Source: Mytilus trossulus (Eukaryota > Mollusca > Bivalvia > Mytilida > Mytilidae). From it: a stretch of DNA of 64,000 nt. Below the pieces are notes generated by a model, which saw nothing but the letters and a program-made list of their open reading frames with translations, ran no database searches and was not told the DNA's origin. Positions 10,801 through 18,714 of this stretch are shown in pieces. The number at the start of each line of letters is the position of its first letter. The first letter of the stretch is position 1. Made by a program: the position numbers and the translations under genes. The DNA lies in contig NC_086374.1 in NCBI RefSeq assembly GCF_036588685.1, positions 24,420,886-24,484,885 of the forward strand, given 5' to 3'.

Positions 10801-13800
10801 ACCTAAGGATCAAATACCACTGTGAAGGTAATATTGATAACAGCCTCCATTAGGTGAACTTTTTTTTTAAATAATCAATAAAAAGTAACCATTGAACAGT
10901 TGACGTGCCGTCATGAGAGTTTCTGAAATTCACTGATGTATTCACAACAGTATAACCAGGGGCGGATCCAGCCATTTCAAAGGGGATGTTCCTAACCCAG
11001 GAAAAAGGGGGGTTCCAATTACATGTCCCCATTCAAATACATTGATCGTCCCAAAAAAGGGGGTTCAAACCCCCGGACCCCCCCCCCCTCTTTGGATCCG
11101 CTCCTGCGTATAACTATGTCGTATTTTGATTAACATTTTTACAAACAAGTTCTTCTATTTTTTCAAGTCGATTCAACATGTGTTTGTCCTTGAAGTTACT
11201 ACTAAACGATTGATGTCACAGACTGATTGCTTGCCAATACGGATTGTTATTGAAAAAATAGATAAAAGAATCATACATATGTATTTACTTTATTATACAG
11301 GAACATCATTTTTTAGTAAATCGTGGATAGATAGTGTTCTCAAATGTCACAGAAATGGACATAGTCTCAGATTAAACTGTAGACATGGATCTGACGACAG
11401 CTTATACTGGGTTGAAGCCTTCAGAGGAATAGTTCCAACTTCTGGTAAAATCTTTGCATTTCAAATTACAAATAATGTTTTATTTACATTTGTTGTGTGT
11501 TATGAATCTACATCATTAGTAAGACCAGTAAAAACGTTAGATACGTTTGTGAAATACGGGAATTAGTGTTTTCTTTTAATCGTTAAATTTGTCAGAATGT
11601 GCAAAATATTGTACCTAAATATTGTCATTAAAATTTGAATTGAAACTATTAAAAAGTTTTGACAGGAATAACAAAACTTTGCTATGCACCTAGCAGGGAA
11701 TTTTCAATTGTTGTAAATTAAACTAATGTCTTATAATAATCAAAATAAGTCACTCGGTGAATATTCTATATACTTGAATTTTTACATTTCCAAAGATGTG
11801 AACTGAGGTGATCATGAACACTTTACAATGTAATGCTGTTTTTCCTTAGTTGTTTATTATTAGCATCCTCGGAGACTCATACCTATTACATGTAGACATG
11901 TATATACAATTTTATTTAAAGATTTCAAAAATTTACCTGGACTAGAAATTGCGAAAGCAGCCAAATGTAAAATAAATAAACCGAACGATGCCACACCATA
12001 TTCTTGTGAAGTGACAAATGAGTATACTGAACTGCCATTTACTTGTTTCTTTGAAGGTATGTAACATCTAGTTACTTTTAAATGCATAAAACATTCTTGA
12101 ACTATTAATTTTATTATAAAACTATCCTCCATTATGCCATGTAGTAGCTATTATATGTCGCCTTTTAGTTTTATTTCATTTTTTTATGAAATGTTTCACG
12201 TCAGAGATTAGTTTTAATGTCTCACCTGTGATGCATAATGCAGAATACAGGACTTATAGAATACGGATTTCTATCCGGCGGCAGCGCGTTAACTGTTTGT
12301 AAATATATTCAAGAGGGTTGACTTCAAATCTTGTATACAGATGCCTTATGTTACAAAGTTTCCGTCTGTCATATATCCATTATCCTTGACCTCATTTTAG
12401 TTGTCAACGACTGCTTGAAATAAGAGTTTTATTTTTTTGTAATGAGAATTTCTCCCTCACGTTTTGTAAGAGGGTAATTATATTTGGTATATGGGCTCTT
12501 TTCATCTGACCTGTTCCATAATACAGTATAACAGTCCTACATCCGACATTTTATGGATCTGTGATCAAAGTAACAGCTACTTTGTTATGAGATGCTGTAT
12601 GCAGAAGGTTTACATTATTTGGTGTATGGAGTAATGGTTAAGAGTACATGTCAGTCTGGTAGGTTTCATCTGACCCTGATCTCATTTTCACGGGTTATTG
12701 GTTAATGTAAGGTATAGTACTTTGGTCCTCTTTTGAGATACTGTATGTTATAGGTCAAACATTTTTGGGTCATTGGTCAATGGTAGGTTTACCTAGTTAA
12801 TTCTGTTTCTTAGATATTACTAGTATAAGCAATATTTCGTCTATGTTTGGTGTATAGAATAATTGTAAGGTACATGTACATGAATTTAGGCATGGATTAC
12901 TAGTATATTACTTTGATAATTTCGACATACAAGTCAAAGTGTCTTTATATATTAATTATATTCACTATTTTTCAAGGGAAAGGCAGTAAAAAGATGGGAT
13001 CCGACGAGAGTTCTTCTAGTACAGGTACTATTAACTATTGTTAAATAGTGTTCAAAGAGAACGAGAAACAATGCATACCTTTTTTTATCTGCATTTGAGA
13101 AATTTATTTTAATATTATGTAAATATTTTACACTATGTTTAAAACAGATATGTTGTGTTGTATGTCAGATTAGTTCAGGATTCAACCAACTTATGTTCAG
13201 CATGTTCAGTGAGGTGATATAAATGATCTAGTTTTTGTTTCGACTGGTCTTAATGAAACTTAGTAAATAACTATCAATTCAAGTTAACTACGATTATAGT
13301 AATAAAAAGAGAAGTGAGGGAATACGTTGAAAAATCAGCAACTCGAGGACATAGGGAACACTACTTAAAGGAGAAGGAAACCCAAATATTTTTTTTAGCT
13401 CAGTTGAAAGAATTGTTGTTAATAATAAGGTTTACTGTTTAAAGTTATTCAAAATTATGCTCAGAAATGTCAAACCCGTTAGTTTAAATATATTTTTTTT
13501 AAATTTCCCGCCAATTACTGGATATCGACATTTTGAGGAGCTCTTCTGTAACGGTTATCGTGGTATGAATTATAGTGGCATGAGGTAAATATAACCCGGC
13601 CTTCTTTTTTCTCAGGAACTACCATACGAGGATTTCTTAAACTTGGTTTCAGGGTTTATATAAGACAGCTATACTGTGTGATGAGTTTTCAGATTCATTA
13701 CTTAACCTTCTATTTACCAAAATATTTGGGCGGGATATCATCAACCGTGAGCAGTAGCTTGCAGTTTTACTTATTATTTAATGAATGGCTATCATTTATT

Positions 13801-15482
13801 TTGAATTTATTGAACCATAAAACTAATTTTTGACTCTTCACATTGAATAATCCGCGAAGCGGATTATGTAAAATGTGAAGAGTCAAAAATTAGTTTTATG
13901 GTTCAATAAAATCAAAATAAATTATTGCCATTCATTATAAATAAATTTCTATAAAAAATACGGCTCAAAGAACTTTTTATATTATTTACCTTGACAATAT
14001 CAACGTACACACATGTTGGCGTATGAATACACAACGTCAGAGTGGGCGTGTCACCATAAAAATTTACAACATTGAAAATAAAACTAATAATTTTAACCAA
14101 TCAGAAGACAGTAAATACACAAAATTTATTTATATACGTGAATTGTGTATTTGTTTTCTATATATGATACGTGTTTATCAATAAGTCCAAATTGTTTATC
14201 TATACTTCTTATACAGGGATAGTTATTGCAGTTGTAATTGTAGTTATAATCATCGCTATCCTTGTTGCTGTGTTATTTTACTGTAAAAGGTATGTTTGTA
14301 TTGCTTAAAATCAGCTGTACGTTTTTTTTAACTATCTTACTGTCCATCCGTTTGTCGGTCCATGAACTACGTATTCTTCATTGTTGATGGTTTGACATGA
14401 AATTTTACATAAGAACTTAACATTCTGGAACACGATAATTTTGATTTGAAATGTTTTATTTTAAAAAGTGAAAATTGACTACTGCATTAGGTTTCTTACA
14501 ATGTTTTATCCCTTATTAATTTATAGTCTTTTATGATAAAATATGTTCTAACTTATTTTAGTTATTAGACAATATTGTACTCAAGGATTTGATTGATCAT
14601 TCTTGCTTGGTCCTTTTCAGATGATATAAAGACATTATTCATAAAACAAATGTTTCGTTAAAACCTTGCATCTTATTTTGATGCGTAAGGATCGGAAATT
14701 AATGAGAATGTATTTCTTTGAACTAGCGAATTGTATAAATACAGACGAGCGAATTAAGCTTATTTTAGTTCCATTTTCTAACTAAGTTTGGGTTTCGTCT
14801 GAATTGTTTTACATTTGTCATTTCGGGGCTTTTATAGCCGACTATGCGGTATGGGTTTTGCTCATTGTTTAAGGCCGTACACCACATATTTTTTTTTGTC
14901 AACCCTCATGCCAAAAAAACGATCAAAAGAAAAACTGTGAAACAGCAGTTTACGAAACACAACATAGAAAACTAAAGACTGATCAACACGAAGGGTAGAC
15001 TTTAGAAAGTATAATAACCTAATGTCCTTTCAATTAAAATCAGGTCACTTTAACTTATATCATACATTCCATTTACTTATCTTTAGCTTATCGTCAAGGT
15101 TCAGTTCTCAAATACTACGTTACCTAAATTTAGTTTTGGTTTTTTTTTAAACAGGAAGAAGTCCCTGTCTTCGGATAGTGTAAACAACAATTCTGTATAC
15201 ATGGTGCCTCAACATATCCGAAAAACAGAAAATGTGTATTCCAGTCCAGAAAATATCTATCATCAGTATGACGATATAATTGATTCCAGGAAAGCATTAA
15301 CTGAAGCAAATCAGCCACATGAAACTGATTCTAACGCATCACCTAATATATATCTGTCTCTTTGTGGTTCCCGAGACGATGTACACGAACAATCGTCCAT
15401 ATCGTATGAGGATTCTGCGAACGACAAGAATAAAAACTACGATCGAGCACTTCCACAATTACCCGACGAAACCCAAAATTGA
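4737..15482 (+). CDS. Receptor A: CTLD-like/WSC-like/SUEL-lectin transmembrane receptor with tyrosine-rich tail
   Basis: Ten exons join in one frame: 4737-4818, 5985-6307, 8549-8720, 9333-9464, 10555-10827, 11301-11444, 11922-12056, 12977-13024, 14217-14289, 15155-15482; total 1710 nt, 569 residues plus stop, all introns GT/AG. Domains by residue: signal peptide 1-27; lectin-like segment about 28-110; WSC-like Cys-rich domain about 110-190; small Cys module 193-236; SUEL/Gal-lectin 236-327; module with two cysteines 328-375; module 376-420; Ser-rich stalk 421-436; membrane helix about 437-459; tail 460-569. The start is the second-exon-compatible ATG followed by a hydrophobic stretch. The only weak site is the exon 4 donor (GTTAGA). 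Receptor B is a convergent paralogue with matching phases, which independently supports the model. The role is inferred: a cell-surface carbohydrate-binding receptor signalling through phosphotyrosine and SH3 adaptors, possibly in immunity. No named orthologue recognised. Confidence 0.85.
4914..4967. repeat. 18-bp tandem repeat, three units
   Basis: The unit AGGAGGTACAACAAGTCA is repeated three times with one substitution, in receptor A intron 1. Confidence 0.9.
5149..5216. repeat. 34-bp tandem duplication
   Basis: Two identical 34-bp copies (starting ATGTTGGTTCCACAAG) in receptor A intron 1. The rest of that intron (4968-5984) shows no gene. Confidence 0.9.
5985..6307 (+). CDS. Receptor A exon 2: C-type-lectin-like segment and first half of WSC-like domain
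   Basis: Starts in phase 1 and ends in phase 0. TWWDAAYFCYLKDGSL and ELEFWTRNKVYSEWITIFGC follow the pattern W-x2-A-x3-C-x3-G ... F/YW-x-G seen at the start of C-type-lectin-like folds; the domain is much shorter than a full CTLD. Then DYVMTCYLHCYKG opens the WSC-like Cys pattern. Receptor B splits this segment over two exons (35178-35372 and 34084-34193), so one intron was gained or lost. Confidence 0.8.
6345..6835 (+). repeat. Dispersed repeat, 'TGCCCCACCTACGATAGTAG' family, longest copy
   Basis: Lies in receptor A intron 2. It begins at the family signature, has a CCGTTCGT microsatellite at about 6400-6455, two diverged halves that both contain 'cacggtccactgaacatagaaaat', and ends with 'ggacacattcttgtttta'. 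Other copies: about 140-235, 2648-2735, 46735-46996 (reverse) and 62876-63136. Noncoding. Confidence 0.8.
7052..7215 (+). repeat. Dispersed repeat, second copy of the 3240-3375 family
   Basis: Shares 'gctagctata', 'ggaatatgacagttg' and 'gcttttgattttgccatttg' with 3240-3375. Confidence 0.65.
7255..8135. repeat. Diverged direct repeats (7415-7565 and 7806-7955) and a 39-bp tandem duplication (8059-8135)
   Basis: The two 150-bp blocks share 'attattgg(t/c)aatattaatta', 'ggaaaacaaaagg' and 'gaattctttgattcgt'. At 8059 and 8098 a 39-bp unit starting GGTTGGGTCTTCACTAATAC is repeated without change. The 8136-8548 remainder of intron 2 shows nothing recognisable. Confidence 0.7.
8549..8720 (+). CDS. 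Receptor A exon 3: second half of WSC-like domain
   Basis: Reads GSYCACIDTKF ... NCDKLCKDGIGICGD ... FVTVYRTI. The order C-x-C, C-x3-C, C-G and a closing V-Y matches the back half of WSC domains, which usually end CGG-x-x-x-x-S-V-Y. It aligns residue for residue with receptor B exon 33255-33402 (GYCVCLE ... LCGRGGSN ... YVSVYRTT). Confidence 0.8.
9179..9240. repeat. Microsatellite of 10-bp units (AATACAATGT/A)
   Basis: About six imperfect units in receptor A intron 3; short open frames there are products of the repeat. Confidence 0.85.
10113..10330 (+). repeat. Dispersed repeat related to 38781-38965
   Basis: Shares the order 'gagc.ggatct...', '(t)ctgagctcatcagttcac...' and '...tttttggt.cgattc.tgtt' with 38781-38965. 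The short hydrophobic frame inside is Phe/Leu-rich and repeat-derived. Confidence 0.5.
10555..10827 (+). CDS. Receptor A exon 5: SUEL / D-galactoside-L-rhamnose-binding lectin domain
   Basis: One complete domain on one exon, phase 1 on both sides. Landmarks of the family (Pfam Gal_Lectin) are visible: LIVCDDATIHC for the usual VCEG..L.L.C, ATFGRN for the conserved ANYGR, LSVNCDDKTDCSV for the S..C.G...C.V block, and LFGDPCNG...LRIKYHC for the FGDPC.G....L.V.Y.C end. Eight cysteines are present. The usual Glu is Asp and the usual Tyr of YGR is Phe, both near the known sugar site, so ligand preference may differ. This domain is absent from receptor B. Confidence 0.88.
10957..11107. mobile_element. 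MITE with TIR CAGGGGCGGATCCAG, flanked by GTATAAC
   Basis: The left end CAGGGGCGGATCCAG is answered by a right end whose reverse complement is CAGGAGCGGATCCAAAG. The 7-bp word GTATAAC lies directly outside the left end (10950-10956) and one base outside the right end (11108-11114). The interior is rich in G and C runs. Related copies: 28950-29053 and a shortened one at 53486-53560. Confidence 0.75.
12290..12960. repeat. Degenerate 'TGACCTTGACCTCATTTTCA' repeat family
   Basis: Receptor A intron 7. Decayed units such as 'ccttgacctcatttta' and 'tgaccctgatctcattttca' at 100-120 bp intervals. The same family occurs at 16240-17100, 25380-25800 (reverse), 47020-47640 (reverse), 48350-48700 (reverse), 51480-51980, 58880-59450 and 60590-61030. 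Confidence 0.65.
13776..13940. mobile_element. Fold-back element: long near-perfect palindrome
   Basis: Arms of about 80 bp: 'aaccataaaactaatttttg' on the left is answered by its reverse complement on the right, the centre being ATCCGC-GAA-GCGGAT. Matching runs outward past 'aatgaatggc'. It lies in receptor A intron 8. Transcribed, it would form a very stable hairpin. Confidence 0.85.
14217..14289 (+). CDS. Receptor A exon 9: transmembrane helix
   Basis: About 21 hydrophobic residues (GIVIAVVIVV, then IIIAILVAVLFY) followed by Cys-Lys-Arg/Lys at the cytosolic face. Exon length (73 nt) and phases (1 in, 2 out) equal those of receptor B exon 28732-28804. Confidence 0.85.
14290..15154. other. 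Receptor A last intron
   Basis: No gene seen. About 14815-14900 resembles the dispersed repeat at 45850-45985 ('ttcggggcttttatagcc', 'tatgggttt'). Confidence 0.4.
15155..15482 (+). CDS. Receptor A exon 10: cytoplasmic signalling tail
   Basis: About 109 residues, starting basic (RKKS). Tyrosine motifs in order: VYMVP, VYSSP, IYHQYDDI, IYLSL, SYEDS, NYDRA. YxxP motifs are of Crk/Nck SH2 type; YLSL and YDDI have the ITIM/ITAM-like YxxL/I spacing but lack the usual residue at -2. It ends RALPQLPDETQN, where R-A-L-P-Q-L-P fits a class I SH3 ligand. Stop TGA at 15480-15482. Function inferred from motifs only. Confidence 0.8.
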
Positions 15483-16239
15483 CGAAACAGTCAACATAAT
15501 TTCCCCCAAGCTGAACTTTTATTCAAGCATGACAGTCATTGATCGCTGTGTCAAATGAAAGATATAGCAGAAAAAAAATAATAATTAAATAATTAATTTA
15601 TCCAAATTTCGTATTGTCTTTATTTTGTTGCCATATTCATAAAACACATTTTTCTCCAAAATTTTACGTTGAACTATTGCGTAGTGAATGGTCATTAATC
15701 AGGAAAGTAAAAAGTCACATCTTTGTATGGTTTGCATTTTTAATAATCGTTTCTATAAATTTTATTTTGAGGAAAGAATGGTTTGACGGGTGCCTCGGGT
15801 TTGTTCTTACAAATTGTGATTTCTCTTCTATGGCTATCTCTATTATTAATTATGATTGGTTGTTCCTGATACAGTTAAATAAAACCTGTAAATGACACGT
15901 GCTGCTAAATTATGTGTATGTGTCAAGTTAAGTCCTATTCTCAACATATATCAACCGTTATAAGAAAAAAAAATGATGTACTGTTCATACTATTAGACCA
16001 TCCATATCGTCATGAGATGATTCGAAAAACTGAAAATACAATTTTTTTGTCACAAGAACTTATCAATTATTCAGCAACTGAACAGTGAGAATTAAAAAAT
16101 AATAACTTTCTACTTTTATTTCCACCTCATAAAAACAAAGTTATTAATGAGCAAGGATATAATATGAAATAAAAAAGTTAGTATACACGAGAACTAACTA
16201 CATAAAATGTATTTCAGAGGTCGAAGACCCGGATACCTC
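15483..16239. other. Receptor A 3' flank
   Basis: Likely 3' UTR followed by spacer. An AATAAA lies near 15879, which could be the poly(A) signal; nearer to the stop there is only AATTAAA-like sequence around 15590. The hydrophobic open frame at 15614-15895 has no homology that I can see. Confidence 0.4.
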
Positions 16240-16650
16240 ATGTCTTGTATACATATTCTTTATATGAAGATGTTTCCATGTTACATTTATACATCGTCAT
16301 TGACCTCATTTTCATTTTTCAAAAAACTGCTTAAAAATGTCTATTTTTTTTTGGTTTTGTGTGAACTTTTCGCTCCTTATTTATGAGTAAAAAGATACAA
16401 ATCCCTCCAAGGTCTAGATGTCCTCCTTACCTCGACGTCATTTTATGCGGTTCAAATTTTCTATAATTCTGACAACGACCGACATTTTCAAGGTGCATTG
16501 GTCCATGTTAGGTATTGGCTATAGTCTGGTTTTCAAGTACTACATGTATAAACATTAGGTCAACAGTATTTTGAATATGAAATGATTTTTTAAGCTGTAC
16601 ATGTCTGTATGGCAAGTTCGTCTGACTTTGACCTCGAGTTTTTTTTTCAA

Positions 16651-17063
16651 AAGTCAATTTCAGTCAAAAAATGACACAGAAATTAACAACTATAGGTTAC
16701 CATAATAGTATGTGATGTATGGAATGATTGCAAGGTGAAGATTTTTGTTGTTGTTCAAAGTCAATTTCAGTCAAAAAATGACATAGAAATTAAGAACTGT
16801 AGGTCATCATAATAGTATGTGATGTATGGAATGATTGCAAGGTGGAGATTTTTTTTGTTGTTCAAAAGTCAATTTCAGTCAAAAATGACACAGAAATTAA
16901 CAACTATTGGTCACCATAATAGTATGTGATGTATGGAATGATTGCAAGGTGGAGATTTTTTTGTTGTTCAAAAGTCAATTTCAGTCAAAAAATGACACAG
17001 AAATTAACTATAGGTCACCATAATAGTATGTGATGTATGGAATGATTGCAAGGTGAAGATGTC
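16651..17063. repeat. Tandem repeat of 106-108 bp, four units
   Basis: Units start AAGTCAATTTCAGTCAAAAA at 16651, 16758, 16866 and 16972. Copies differ by a few substitutions and by the length of a T/GTT run. The array is embedded in the 'gacctcatttt' dispersed family (16240-17100). Confidence 0.92.
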
Positions 17064-17099
17064 CATCTTACCATGACCCCATTTCATTCTTTAAAGTTA

Positions 17100-18257
17100 A
17101 GTTTTTGTCTAGCCTTCGACGAAGAGTGGATGGTCCGAAAGAGGGAGAAGGTCCGGAGGTTGGATCTCCCTTTTTGACGATCAATGCATTTGAATGGGGA
17201 AATATATTAAGAACCCTTTTCCTCACTTCTTTTCTTCTGGGTTGGCATTATATGGGTCTCACAGCGTAAGGAAAAATCTAGAATCTGCTTGAATTTTGGA
17301 GAATTACCTTTCTATGAGCAATTTGTGTCTTCTATGAACAGAAAAGTGAGTGATATGGGGCAATATTTGCTACAATTTGTGGTAGTAAAAAAATCCATGA
17401 AGTCCGAACATCTGACAAAAATGCATAAACCTGACCTGAGTACACCCTCATAAAGAAATGTATTTGAAGGATCGATAAGATTACAAGAATCTAAATTAAC
17501 GCACTCGGCTGACAACATCACCGTAAAAATTAGGATGTACTATCCCGTTTGTATAGAATAGAATAGAATACTTTATTTTTTTCGGCATAGCAGAAAACAT
17601 ACAAACATAAGACATTTTTACCGAATAGAAAAAAAACATATATAACATATAAAACAAAGCATCATGCACATATAAAACATACAACAAAACCATCAGAAGC
17701 CCATATGGCAAGCGCCTCTATGGGTCACCTGACAGCGAGTCAACAGCAGTAAAAGTAATTTGAAATTTAAAATAAGTGATAGATATAAAACAAAAATCAA
17801 TTTATCTACTAGGCTAAAAATTTGAATTAATAAATAAAAATGAAAGGCAGTATAACAATATATTAATTAAACAAAATGACAGTATGGAACAAAACATCAT
17901 CTCTTTTGTTGTAAATTTTCGAAAGAGTTCATTTTTAGAATAGGACAGTAGTCTTGAATGTACAAATCCTTCTAACCACTTTCTTATATTCATTGAGCCG
18001 TTTCTATAAACCTTCTAACAGGATGCTGAAATCGGCCTTATACTGTTGCCAACTTGCCACACAATCAGCTGGCGATCCATATTTACCAAGATGTGAACAC
18101 ATATACAAGGAACAGTTAGTGACTCAATTACGAATTGACTGCAACGGTTGGCAAAAAAGCAAAAAAATCATAATTGGCTCATGTACAACAAACTCATGTT
18201 AATTTATCTGGTAATTAAAATGCATATTGTTTATACTTGAAACCAAACTGGTTGACG
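17100..18257. other. Spacer between the convergent receptors, with a probable LINE 3' end
   Basis: At about 17555-17590 '(ATAGA)n' followed by TACTTTATTTTTTTC resembles the simple-repeat tail and 3' end of a minus-strand LINE, similar in style to the element ending at 18985. A plus-strand frame at 17954-18202 has normal composition but no recognised family. No gene supported. Confidence 0.35.
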
Positions 18258-18356
18258 TTAACGCTAGTCCAATAGAATGTCCGGCAATTGTAAATGCTGG
18301 CCTTACGGAATGTCCGGTAATTTTTAACGCTGATCCAACGGTATGTCCGGCAATTT
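18258..18356 (-). repeat. 33-bp in-frame tandem repeat over the receptor B stop codon
   Basis: Three 33-bp (11-codon) units at 18324-18356, 18291-18323 and 18258-18290. The first is coding and reads KLPDIPLDQR then TAA. The next two, past the stop and in the same frame, read KLPDIP-stop-GQHL and QLPDILLD-stop-R-stop. The core is the SH3-ligand-like LPDIP. Confidence 0.88.
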
Positions 18357-18714
18357 CCTACCAAAGTTAGGAGTTCTAGCTGGTTCTATATATTCATTTG
18401 TTCCTAAATTTAAAGTTGAGATATTTATATCATTTGTATCAACTGTTCGTTTGGTATCGTTGGGTAAACTGGCTGGCCGAAAATTTGATTCCTGCGTGGA
18501 AGTTACTTGTCCATTCTGACCATTATATCCATTATATCCAGAAACTGAACTGTCCCTTATGTCCAGATATGGATGATAAACCTCTGTTGACTGAGCATAT
18601 ATATGATCATATACTCTGCTCTCCCTTCTTGGTATTTCATACTCGTTCGGTGCGTTCGTATTTATCACCTCTAAATTGTCTATTTCTAATCTATCTTTAC
18701 TAGCTTTTTGTTTT
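18324..18714 (-). CDS. Receptor B last exon: cytoplasmic signalling tail
   Basis: About 130 residues. Tyrosine motifs in order: NEYEIP, VYDHIYAQS, VYHPYLDI, GYNGYNGQ, NEYIEP. It ends RKLPDIPLDQR, matching the RALPQLP end of receptor A and a class I SH3 ligand (R/K-x-x-P-x-x-P). Apart from this end, the basic start and the tyrosine density, the two tails have diverged strongly. Confidence 0.82.

Noticed and set aside
15614-15895. 93-codon hydrophobic frame after the receptor A stop
   Set aside because: Probably 3' UTR or flank; Phe/Ile-rich as expected from AT-rich DNA, no homology seen.
17954-18202. 82-codon plus-strand frame between the receptors
   Set aside because: Composition is protein-like but there is no domain, no paired splice sites and no start context; left as unassigned spacer.
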